Part shown: positions 1-7,276 of the stretch, piece by piece | How the letters are laid out: each line of letters begins with the position of its first letter | How positions within the stretch are numbered: position 1 is the first letter of the stretch | Source: Candidatus Rifleibacteriota bacterium | GTDB lineage: Bacteria; Muiribacteriota; Ozemobacteria; Ozemobacterales; Ozemobacteraceae | Assembly (NCBI GenBank): GCA_015233565.1 | Contig: JADFXM010000019.1 | Coordinates: 57,287 to 121,286, forward strand | Direction of reading: 5' to 3' | Length of the DNA: 64,000 bases | Position numbers and translations under genes: made by a program | The notes under the pieces: model-generated | Seen by the model: the letters and a program-made list of their open reading frames with translations, nothing else | The model's database searches: none | What the model was told of the DNA's origin: nothing

Positions 1-198
1 CTTGGTTTGCTTGAGCGCTGGTTACAAGAAAACTTAACAAAAGGTTTTGTTTTTAACATTAAATTCCGAGGAAAAGATCCTAAAAGCATAATTTCTTCAA
101 TCCAACAATTGAAACAAAAGTTTAATCTCTCAAAACTAATTGTAAAACACCTGGTTTTCGACAAGAATGAAATTACCTTGATTTCACCTCCAGCGTAA
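1..198 (+). CDS. C-terminal end of an unidentified protein (5' truncated by window edge)
   Basis: The reading frame is open from the first base of the window to a TAA at 196-198, so this is most likely the last ~65 residues of a gene that starts outside. The visible part is basic and mixed alpha/beta in character, with no motif I recognise. The in-frame TTG at position 7 is probably internal. A bidirectional hairpin terminator lies about 160 bases downstream. Function unknown. Confidence 0.45.
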   Translation, partial: LGLLERWLQENLTKGFVFNIKFRGKDPKSIISSIQQLKQKFNLSKLIVKHLVFDKNEITLISPPA

Positions 199-351
199 AT
201 ATCGCAGAAAATGTCTTTGAACGCATAATGACAAATTTTTAACAAACCAGATTACTCTGACAAACTCATCAATAGTGTTTTGCCTGATTCCTCATTTTCG
301 CCTCTTTGCAAAAACCAGCATTTTTAACTGAAGTTCACATTTTTCTGAAAT

Positions 352-396
352 AAAAAAAAAACACTCATCCGGAAGATACTGGATGAGTGGTTTTTT
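352..396. terminator. Bidirectional intrinsic terminator between convergent genes
   Basis: A perfect 9-bp stem (362-370 with 381-389, CACTCATCC/GGATGAGTG) encloses a 10-nt loop. It is flanked by a run of A on the left (352-361) and of T on the right (391-396), so it can end transcription from either side: the truncated plus-strand gene and the minus-strand repeat protein that ends at 545. The rest of 199-544 shows no gene. Confidence 0.8.
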
Positions 397-544
397 AAAT
401 TTACTTTCGCGGTAAACTTTCTAAAATTTTTCCAGAAAGTTTGCATTTCATTTTCCATTAAATTCACGAGCTCTTACTGGGCATGGTTACTGCGAAAATA
501 GCCTAATCAGACCATTGAATAACTCATGAAAATGGAATTCCTTA

Positions 545-1624
545 TTAATAGCCGGAATATGATCGGAAGTTTGATCTAATTCTGGCCTGGGTCATGGAAC
601 TATAGGATTGGTTCAAGAGCATCTGCAGTTCATTGTAGTCCCTTGCAAAAGCAGCTCCTCGAACAAGAATAGAATCTTTGGTGGATGTGCTGTAAGCCGC
701 ATTAGCCAAAGAAACATAATCATAGACGCTGACGGCTCGGTTTGCACCCATCATCAAGATCTGGTCGCGAGTGGTGCTATAGGGGGCGGCATTAGCCAAA
801 GTCAAAAATTCTTGAGTATTCCCTACGCAATACGCTCCAGCAAGAAGAATCTGTCTTTTTGTGGAACTGCTGTAAGTTGAATTGGCCAATCTTACGAAGT
901 CATAAGCACTTGTGCAGAGAGAAATTCCAGACAACAAAATCGTGTCTCTGGTGGTAGAACTGTAAGTCGAATTTGCAAGAGAAAGAATTCCATCAATTGA
1001 AGAGGAATAAGGAGTATAAATGGGATAGGGGTCAATCGTTACAGGAATGTACCAATTATCATACGTGAAAGGGTGATAATTCGGATAGTATGGATAGGAA
1101 TAGGTTGGATGTGAAGGACCGTAGGGGTCGGTTGAAGAGTAGCCTGTGGAAGGAGGATAGTAGGTTCCGCCAGTTGAGGGTGGATAATACGTACCACCGG
1201 AAGATGGGCTGTAAGGGTCGGTGGTGGGATAACTCGTTCCACCAGTTGAAGGAGGATAGTAGGTTCCACCGGAGGAGGGACTGTAGGGGTCAGTTGTGGG
1301 GGGGTGATAAGTTGTCCCACCAGTTGAAGGAGGATAGTAGGTTCCACCGGAGGAGGGGCTATAAGGGTCAGTTGTGGAGGGCCGATAGGTTGTTCCACCG
1401 CTATAGTTTCCGCCGTTGCCGGTTGGCGCATAGGGGTCGGATGAGGATGAGTGAGAAGTTGCTCCACCACTATAGCTTCCACTACTGCCAGTCGGAGCAT
1501 AAGGATCAGTACCGCTATTGTTAACAATGCTGGTACTGGCCGTTTCGTCAAAGGGACTAGCAGCATAAGCATTCTGACTAATCAGAAGCCCGAAAAACAG
1601 AACAAGACATAAGAAACGCTTCAT
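545..1624 (-). CDS. Secreted repeat protein with Tyr/Pro/Gly/Ser-rich stalk and 30-residue C-terminal repeats
   Basis: A signal peptide (basic MKR, hydrophobic core, AYA|AS cleavage site, about residues 1-22) predicts export. Residues ~35-200 are low complexity: DPYAPTG and TDPYSPSSGGTYYPPSTGG units repeated several times, the latter encoded by tandem DNA repeats of about 78 bp. Residues ~215-355 hold four complete, near-exact 30-residue repeats plus a partial fifth, with the pattern LANxxYSxxTxxxILLxG followed by ~8 variable residues and a D/E-[FYL] pair. The repeats look alpha-helical and loosely recall the periodicity of DUF4476-type repeats, but I do not claim membership. A GGGAGG ribosome site sits 8 bases before the ATG. 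It is a paralogue of the gene at 1960-3027 and shares its promoter architecture. A cell-surface or matrix role is plausible, with no enzymatic motif visible. Confidence 0.8.
   Translation of the reverse strand: MKRFLCLVLFFGLLISQNAYAASPFDETASTSIVNNSGTDPYAPTGSSGSYSGGATSHSSSSDPYAPTGNGGNYSGGTTYRPSTTDPYSPSSGGTYYPPSTGGTTYHPPTTDPYSPSSGGTYYPPSTGGTSYPTTDPYSPSSGGTYYPPSTGGTYYPPSTGYSSTDPYGPSHPTYSYPYYPNYHPFTYDNWYIPVTIDPYPIYTPYSSSIDGILSLANSTYSSTTRDTILLSGISLCTSAYDFVRLANSTYSSSTKRQILLAGAYCVGNTQEFLTLANAAPYSTTRDQILMMGANRAVSVYDYVSLANAAYSTSTKDSILVRGAAFARDYNELQMLLNQSYSSMTQARIRSNFRSYSGY
1130..1480 (-). repeat. Tandem repeats encoding the TDPYSPSSGGTYYPPSTGG stalk
   Basis: Inside the gene at 545-1624 the DNA repeats in units of roughly 72-78 bp, each coding TDPYSP-SSGGTYYPPSTGG plus a short variable end. 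Adjacent units are nearly identical, so the number of copies is expected to vary between strains by slippage or recombination. Confidence 0.7.
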
Positions 1625-1687
1625 TTAAAATAACCTCCCTAGGCAAAATTTACTGAAAAACTAATTTCCATTAAAATCACACTACAT

Positions 1688-1718
1688 ATAATACCAAAGT
1701 ATCCAGGAATTGTTTTAA
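1688..1718 (-). promoter_or_regulatory. Promoter of repeat protein 1 (extended -10, shared with paralogue)
   Basis: On the minus strand TTAAAACAA is followed after 16 bases by TATTAT, preceded by ACTTTGG, so the -10 is of the extended TGn type. The same blocks with the same 16-base spacing precede the paralogue (3080-3110). It lies 64 bases before the start codon. The remainder of the 336-bp gap 1625-1959 holds only this promoter and the terminator at 1901-1939. Confidence 0.55.
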
Positions 1719-1900
1719 AAATTATTTTTATTTGTCCGGTAAAAAAAATCGAAGGGCTAAAAAGTTGGAAACAAGCATTAATTCAACAAACTAACACATG
1801 TAAGTGAGGCTCAAAATCGTGTACTTATTTTTTTTCAACACCTTGCACCAAAGGAATTTTTTTTTCGAAAACACGAAAAGCTAGTCGAAAAGTTTTTAAA

Positions 1901-1939
1901 AGAAAAAACCGCTCACTGAAATCTTGAAGTAAGCGGTTT
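1901..1939 (-). terminator. Intrinsic terminator of the 1960-3027 gene
   Basis: AAACCGCT (1906-1913) pairs with AGCGGTTT (1932-1939), an 8-bp stem. On the minus strand it is followed by a T run (A at 1903-1908). It lies 20 bases after the stop codon of the second repeat protein, which separates the two paralogues transcriptionally. Confidence 0.75.
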
Positions 1940-1959
1940 ATCTTTAAGAAAGCAATTTT

Positions 1960-3027
1960 TTAATAAGGATTTGTGCTTCCATGGGAAGGGGCATAGGGAT
2001 CGGTACCACCATTTGAAGGTCTGGTAGGAGCATAGGGATCAGTACCTGAGGATCCACCAGAAAATCTCGAATTGGCAATGATTCTGGCACGAATATCTGA
2101 GCTATAAGTTTGATTGATTAAATCTTGAAGTTCTGAATAACTTCTGGCACAAGCTGCACCCTTGATCCAAATACTGTTTTTGGTTGTAGTAGTGTAGGTC
2201 GCATTTGCAAGAGCGATAAATTCACTTACATATCTTGCCTTTTCTGCGCCGGCAAGAAGAATTTGATCCCGAGTGGTCGTGGAAGTTGTTTTTTGAGCCA
2301 GCAATAGGAAATCATTATTGGTAGCGCAAACACGCAATCCATTTAAAAGAATCTGATTCTTTGTATCTGTGCTATAAGTCTTGTCAGCTAAGATTGAAAT
2401 ATCATTCGCGGAAAAAGCTTTTTGAGAAGCGCGAATCAGAATTTCATTGGATACAGAAGTGGAGGTAGTCAAACCGGCAAGTCTTCCCAGGTCTAAGGCT
2501 GAGAAATTTGTCCTCATCGAACCTTTTCTCAAGATTTCATTTTTTGTATCAGTTGAGTAGGTTGCATTTGCCAAAGCTTCGAAATCGGAAACGCTGAAAA
2601 CTCTATCTGCACCAGACAACAAAATCTGTCTTTGGGTTGTGCTGTCATAGGTTGCATTCGCCAATCTGACAAAGTCATTGCCAGTACGGCATGCGGCAAT
2701 TCCTGAGGTAAGGAGAAGTTGATTCTTCTGGGTGGAATTATAAATATTTCCAGCCATGTTAAGAATGACATCAAGTGATGGAGCGCCACCACCAGAAGCA
2801 TAAGGATCAGTTCCGCCATTATTAAGAGGGGGAGGAGGAGTATAATTGCCGCCACCCGTCGGGGCGTAGGGGTCTGAAGGAGTGGAAGGGGCATATGGAT
2901 CAGTGCCGCTGTTACTTTGCAAAGTCACATTTGATTTCTCATCAAAGGGGCTGGTTGGTTCGGCAAAAACGCCCTGTGAAACCAAAAGACAGCTCAAAAC
3001 GAGCATCACAACGAAGAATCGCCTCAT
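1960..3027 (-). CDS. Secreted 30-residue-repeat protein, paralogue of the 545-1624 gene
   Basis: The signal peptide is about residues 1-22 (MRR, hydrophobic core, VFA|EP). A short linker rich in DPYAP follows, then about seven 30-residue repeats (residues ~80-310) of the form LANATYSxxTKNxILLxG plus a variable segment ending in D-F, and a C-terminal tail again carrying TDPYAP. The mature N-terminus (SPFDExxxx, then SGTDPYAP) matches the paralogue closely. Compared with it, this protein has a shorter stalk and more helical repeats, so the two seem to have traded stalk length for repeat number. The start is set by TGGAGGTTATATCTCATG. No catalytic motif is visible. A surface or binding role is an inference from export and repeats. 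Confidence 0.8.
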   Translation of the reverse strand: MRRFFVVMLVLSCLLVSQGVFAEPTSPFDEKSNVTLQSNSGTDPYAPSTPSDPYAPTGGGNYTPPPPLNNGGTDPYASGGGAPSLDVILNMAGNIYNSTQKNQLLLTSGIAACRTGNDFVRLANATYDSTTQRQILLSGADRVFSVSDFEALANATYSTDTKNEILRKGSMRTNFSALDLGRLAGLTTSTSVSNEILIRASQKAFSANDISILADKTYSTDTKNQILLNGLRVCATNNDFLLLAQKTTSTTTRDQILLAGAEKARYVSEFIALANATYTTTTKNSIWIKGAACARSYSELQDLINQTYSSDIRARIIANSRFSGGSSGTDPYAPTRPSNGGTDPYAPSHGSTNPY

Positions 3028-3079
3028 GAGATATAACCTCCATTAAATTAATTTTTTCAAAAACACTTCAATGCTAACC

Positions 3080-3110
3080 ATATTACCAAAGTTTTTGAAA
3101 TTTGTTTTAA
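3080..3110 (-). promoter_or_regulatory. Promoter of repeat protein 2 (matches promoter at 1688-1718)
   Basis: TTAAAACAA, then a 16-base gap, then TAATAT preceded by ACTTTGG. The blocks and the spacing match the promoter of the other repeat gene, while the surrounding bases differ. This suggests duplication with the regulatory region conserved, or a shared regulator. Confidence 0.55.
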
Positions 3111-3119
3111 GATTTTTTT

Positions 3120-3389
3120 TTATTTGAAAAGATTAATCAAACCCATAAAATTCAGTGCGATAGTTGGTAAAGTCATACATGAAGCATAGAAAAGAATTGC
3201 AACCCACTCTTCAAGTACCATGAATGAATCCAAGCTGATCGGGTCGTCAGGATACATAGAAAGCCTAATTTCCGGCGGGATAAGAACTCTCCAGAAGGTT
3301 CTTCCGGAAATTTGAAAAAACATATATTCAGCCATTGCAAATCCACAAATTAATGAAACGAGCCAAATCGAATAACCAACAAAAAGCAT
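3120..3389 (-). CDS. Small membrane protein, unknown function
   Basis: An 89-residue protein with one hydrophobic segment at about residues 1-25 and another at about 62-88, separated by a polar stretch with an acidic PDDP turn. It has the strongest type of ribosome site (AAAGGAGG, 6 bases before ATG), which supports a real gene. It precedes the repeat-protein gene at 1960-3027, but the promoter between them (3080-3110) argues for separate control. I recognise no family. An inner-membrane helper for its secreted neighbours is possible but unsupported. Confidence 0.6.
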   Translation of the reverse strand: MLFVGYSIWLVSLICGFAMAEYMFFQISGRTFWRVLIPPEIRLSMYPDDPISLDSFMVLEEWVAILFYASCMTLPTIALNFMGLINLFK

Positions 3390-3603
3390 TCAGCCTCCTT
3401 TACCCATTGCACTTAAATTGCTCCAATCAAAAAATAAATCTTGGGTTATAGATAGGTAACGGCCAATTTTGGAAAAAATTTAGCTCTATTATAAACCTCT
3501 CAGTACATTGTATAAAATATGCACAGCAGAATGTTAAGCACTTAATCCATCAGCGTTGCGACATGTTTCACAAATGAAAGATAGCTGGTTCAGTGAAAAT
3601 CTC

Positions 3604-5163
3604 TCATAAGATAGTTTTTTGAATTTTTGAGTTCAGATCTTTTTTCTTTGTAACTACTTCATAGACTTTGATAAATCCTTCAAATCCCCGAATTGAAACC
3701 TTCTCACGGGGAAGCGTCATTATCTCAGAATTTACTAATGAATTTGTTGATTCATCAATTAAAATGGAGGTCCCAAATTGTTTGTTCAAATTTTCCAGCC
3801 TTGAGGCAAGATTAACAGTAGAACCCATAACCGTAAATTCCTGCCTTTTTTCTGATCCGATGTTGCCTGCAAGCACTGGCCCGGTAGCAATTCCGACCCG
3901 GATTGAAAAACAATTCCGTTTCTCCTGAACCCATTTCGCTTGTAACTTCTTCAATTCATCAAGCATGGCCTGAGCACACTTTACCGCGGATAAAGCGCTG
4001 TTGGGGAGATCAGCAAGGACTCCAAATCTGCCCATAATCGAGTCCCCTATAAACTTATCGATTTCGCCATTATGGCTTAGTACAATTTCTGTCATAATTG
4101 AAAGATATTCGTTTATAGCCAAAACAACCTCTTCCGGAGATAAATTCAATGTAAATTTTGTAAAATCAACGATATCTGAAAAAAGAATCGTTGCATTTTT
4201 TGTAACCCCCCCAAGTCTGACTGAGCCAGGGTTTTTTAACAAAGCATCAACAAGTTCAGTAGAAGTGTACTTTGAAAAAATATCACGAAGCTTTTTCTTC
4301 TCTTTTATTTGTTTTTCAGAAAGAAGTTTAGCTGAAGATAGCTCCCCACGAGTTTGAAGGAAAACATTTGCATTTGAAAGCGCCATTCCCATGAATGCGC
4401 TTAAAGACGAATAGAAGCGAAGATCATTTTCATCCAGCTCTTTCTGGTTTCCTTCAAATTCTGCAATATGAATTACTCCAAAACTCTCTGAATTGGTAGA
4501 AAGCGGCATTGCCAATATTGTCCCGAGGGAAGGTTCTCTTCCTACAAGTTCACTGGTTTCCGGATCATTAACCGCTGCAAAACTATATAACATGCGCCTT
4601 TTAGCACATGAAAAAGTTAACAAGTGTTCACTTTCAATCGAAATAATTAGTGATTCAACTTCATTGTCCAGGTATCCATCCCAGCGGAAAGGGTATAATT
4701 CATTTTTTTCCTTGTCCTTTAAAAAAATAATGTATTTTTTTACTCTTATTTCAGATTTGAGCATTTCACAAATCGAATCAAACAACTCTGCAGGATTCAA
4801 GGTCAAAGTAAGTTTCCTAACCTTCATGAGAGAGACAGAATATCTGGCTCGCAGTTCCTTTGCCAAAATCCTCAGTTCTTCATGTTTCTTCTCATATTCC
4901 TCTTTCAAGCGCTCAGCATAGGTTTTCTCAAGCAGTATTTTCATCTCCGGAAGGAACACACCTTTTTTTTCGCCCAGAAAGGTCCTAAATAAATACAAAA
5001 ATCCTGAACCAACCAAAACCAACAAACCTGTCAAAATTAGAACCAATGCCCATGGAAAAGGATCTTTTGGATAGACGAAAACCAACTCCTCGGCTGTTGC
5101 AGAGGAATATACCAAAGTAAAATATGCCAGTAGAATGAACCAACTAAATTTAAAATCTTTCAA
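3604..5163 (-). CDS. Membrane GAF-domain class III adenylate cyclase
   Basis: Converts ATP to cAMP. The N-terminus has a hydrophobic segment (~8-24), a short periplasmic stretch and a TM helix (~38-60). A GAF-like domain (~125-265) and a coiled-coil linker (~275-300) follow, then a cyclase domain (~315-495). All six catalytic positions of a homodimeric enzyme are present: metal Asp330 (FSDIVDFT) and Asp374 (GDSIMG), adenine-selecting Lys370 and Thr444 (FTVMG), Asn451 and transition-state Arg455 (NLASRL). The Lys/Thr pair is the CyaC-type (class IIIb) combination, hence adenylate rather than guanylate cyclase. The start is TTG with GGAG 6 bases upstream. It lies 26 bases after the pilin-like genes, so surface-structure state and cAMP may be linked. 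The ligand sensed by the GAF domain is unknown. Confidence 0.9.
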   Translation of the reverse strand: MKDFKFSWFILLAYFTLVYSSATAEELVFVYPKDPFPWALVLILTGLLVLVGSGFLYLFRTFLGEKKGVFLPEMKILLEKTYAERLKEEYEKKHEELRILAKELRARYSVSLMKVRKLTLTLNPAELFDSICEMLKSEIRVKKYIIFLKDKEKNELYPFRWDGYLDNEVESLIISIESEHLLTFSCAKRRMLYSFAAVNDPETSELVGREPSLGTILAMPLSTNSESFGVIHIAEFEGNQKELDENDLRFYSSLSAFMGMALSNANVFLQTRGELSSAKLLSEKQIKEKKKLRDIFSKYTSTELVDALLKNPGSVRLGGVTKNATILFSDIVDFTKFTLNLSPEEVVLAINEYLSIMTEIVLSHNGEIDKFIGDSIMGRFGVLADLPNSALSAVKCAQAMLDELKKLQAKWVQEKRNCFSIRVGIATGPVLAGNIGSEKRQEFTVMGSTVNLASRLENLNKQFGTSILIDESTNSLVNSEIMTLPREKVSIRGFEGFIKVYEVVTKKKDLNSKIQKTIL

Positions 5164-5189
5164 GCGAACTCCAAAAAATTGATTTTCTT

Positions 5190-5960
5190 TTAAGGAAGTG
5201 CTGTTTCAACTGCAGCAACATTCAGCTTAAACTTATTATTTTGAGCCACTTTGACTTCTCCTATTCTCAAGCCCGCTGGAGGAGTCAATAGTAGCGAAAT
5301 TTCCACAACCGAACCAACTGGAGCATCAGCTGTTGGAGTTGTTTCAAGGTATTGTTCATTTAGGTTTGCTGGATTCTGTGACTCTTTCACATTCGTAGCA
5401 CCCACATTTATGGATTCAACGTCGGTAACCAGGGTTTTCCCAACATCAAAGGTAATCTCAGGAGATGGAGAACCTGGGCCTCCAACATGACTGGATTCAA
5501 TTTGAAGTTTTCTATCTGCAAAAATAATCCTGTATTCCATGCGATACGCCAAATCGCCGTTTTCATCAACATGATCCACATTCCATGAAAATACAGTGCC
5601 ATTCGAATCCACTGCAGATTTGAATTTAAATGGCCGCGGAATGACATCGAACCTAAAATCCGGAGGATGTCCCCTCTTCTGGAGCACATCAGTTGCTTGT
5701 TCAAGGCATTTTCGCAATTCATTCCAGAACAATTCAGCCTGCAGAACCTTCTCTTGCTTCCATTCCGAACATCTATAAGAAAACATTGTACGGTCATAAA
5801 CAAAAAATACTATCATTAGAAGTAGAACACAAATCGCAAGAGAGATTAAAATTTCAACCAAAGAAAAACCAGCAGGAGAAGTCCTGGCCTTATAACCATA
5901 TTTTACTAATGGGTTTTGACAAGCTGCCTTATTGAAAATAAAAAATTCACGAAATCTCAT
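5190..5960 (-). CDS. Type IV pilin-like / type II pseudopilin
   Basis: A prepilin peptidase site is visible at residues ~30-35 (PAG|FSLVEIL), with Gly at -1, Phe at +1 and the conserved Glu at +5. A ~20-residue hydrophobic helix follows (ISLAICVLLLMIVFF), then a ~200-residue globular domain with no strong motif. The leader is unusually long (about 31 residues). The ATG overlaps the stop of the upstream gene by 4 bases (ATGA), so translation is coupled. It is probably a minor pseudopilin (GspJ/PilW-like by position after a PilX/GspK-like gene). The substrate or filament is unknown because no assembly ATPase or secretin lies in the window. Confidence 0.8.
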   Translation of the reverse strand: MRFREFFIFNKAACQNPLVKYGYKARTSPAGFSLVEILISLAICVLLLMIVFFVYDRTMFSYRCSEWKQEKVLQAELFWNELRKCLEQATDVLQKRGHPPDFRFDVIPRPFKFKSAVDSNGTVFSWNVDHVDENGDLAYRMEYRIIFADRKLQIESSHVGGPGSPSPEITFDVGKTLVTDVESINVGATNVKESQNPANLNEQYLETTPTADAPVGSVVEISLLLTPPAGLRIGEVKVAQNNKFKLNVAAVETALP

Positions 5961-6535
5961 GGTTTCGTAATACCAATTTCTATAAGCTCCTCAATTACCT
6001 GCTTTTCCTTTCCACAGGCCCCAAAAGCTTCAATTCTGATATAGTCTTTTACATAACCATGATCAGACTTGGAAATCAATTCCATAGCGTTAATTCCGCA
6101 GGAATATTGGCAGGAATCAGAATTCGAAAATTCCTGCATTATAAGGAAGGCTGGACAATTTGGAATCCTCATTGAGGAATTGAAATCATTTACCCAACCA
6201 CCGCAAAAAAGTTCACGCAAGTGATCATCCAAGGGAGAACCGGGAAATGGTTTTGTCCAGTGAATCATTTCATAATATTCATTTGGAAGAACTCGAAATT
6301 TATAAATTGCCAATTGAATTACAGATTTCGCTGCTAACATTGCTCGCATTTTATCATAATTTCCAGCAAATCGGCCCTTTTGACTCTGGAAATTAAATAA
6401 TAAAATCGTTGAAAGGATGACTAAAATTACGCACAATATTAAAACCATGCCAATTGCAAAACCCGATCGAAAAAAATTAAGCTTAGCCCTAGGAGCATTT
6501 TGCAAAATTCGATGTAGAAAAATTTTAAGAAGCAT
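5957..6535 (-). CDS. PilX/GspK-like minor pseudopilin
   Basis: The leader ends in RSG|FAIGMVLIL, a class III signal site followed by a long hydrophobic helix, but without the Glu at +5. Lack of E5 is characteristic of GspK/PilX tip subunits. The remaining ~150 residues are soluble and contain seven cysteines after residue 105, so disulphides are likely. It starts one base after the stop of the upstream pseudopilin and overlaps the downstream one by 4 bases, so three filament-tip proteins are made together. Confidence 0.75.
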   Translation of the reverse strand: MLLKIFLHRILQNAPRAKLNFFRSGFAIGMVLILCVILVILSTILLFNFQSQKGRFAGNYDKMRAMLAAKSVIQLAIYKFRVLPNEYYEMIHWTKPFPGSPLDDHLRELFCGGWVNDFNSSMRIPNCPAFLIMQEFSNSDSCQYSCGINAMELISKSDHGYVKDYIRIEAFGACGKEKQVIEELIEIGITKP

Positions 6536-6536
6536 T

Positions 6537-7190
6537 TTAGTTTCTTAAATCCGGCCGAAAAATACAAAGAGAAACATTTTGAGGAGGCTCTCCATATTTG
6601 ACAATAATCGAGACTTTTAAAGAATCGTCTGGGCATGAATAGAAATTAATCTCAACAGGGGGGGTCGCAGCAGGTTTGAAGCTAGCATACGAAAGTTTCA
6701 TTGATGAAGGCGCCCCCCCTGGACCGGAAAAAAGCCTTTTGGTATTTAGAGAAATTTCATAGTCTGTTTTCCCAATTCGTACATTCCCTTTACCGCACAT
6801 AGGCGAACCCGAAAGGGAAATTGAAAAAGCACAGGTGCCATCTTGTGTTTGAAGATTAAAGGGCAAATTGATTCCGGGAAAAATTTCCGGGTTATTATTC
6901 AATTCAGAGTATGCAATCCCCATAATTTTATTTATCGCAGCTTCAGCTATCTTCAAGGCATTCTCCTGCTCAACTTGTTTTGATGCTAGAATATATGTTT
7001 GTGAATAAAATCTTAGCATAGGGAAAATTGCCATCCCTGCTATTGAAAGTGCAACTAGTATTTCCAATAGTGTAAAAGCCCTGCGATTAGAAAAAAAATT
7101 AAATCTCAATAATTGGGAGCAAATGTAATTTTTTCGGAATTTCCGATATTTAAAATTCCGTACAAAGAATTGATTTACATTTTCTTTCAT
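6537..7190 (-). CDS. Type IV pilin-like / type II pseudopilin (GspI/PilV-like)
   Basis: NRRA|FTLLEILVALS at about residues 35-47 gives a prepilin site with Ala at -1, Phe +1 and Glu +5, followed by a hydrophobic helix and a soluble domain. The 38-residue leader is long, yet no later start lies before the cleavage site. It is first of three tightly packed pilin-like genes. The order E5 pilin, then no-E5 tip protein, then E5 pilin resembles minor pilin operons. Confidence 0.75.
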   Translation of the reverse strand: MKENVNQFFVRNFKYRKFRKNYICSQLLRFNFFSNRRAFTLLEILVALSIAGMAIFPMLRFYSQTYILASKQVEQENALKIAEAAINKIMGIAYSELNNNPEIFPGINLPFNLQTQDGTCAFSISLSGSPMCGKGNVRIGKTDYEISLNTKRLFSGPGGAPSSMKLSYASFKPAATPPVEINFYSCPDDSLKVSIIVKYGEPPQNVSLCIFRPDLRN

Positions 7191-7276
7191 TCTTGAAGCC
7201 CCAAATTATGGAGAAAAAGCGAAAAAAGTTCTCTTCTGGTTTGAAAAATTCATAGATCTCTTGTTAAATAGGAATG

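Noticed and set aside
1090..1524. 144-codon plus-strand frame opposite the first repeat protein
   Set aside because: Antisense shadow of the tandem-repeat coding sequence. No ribosome site and Arg/Gly/Trp-rich nonsense composition.
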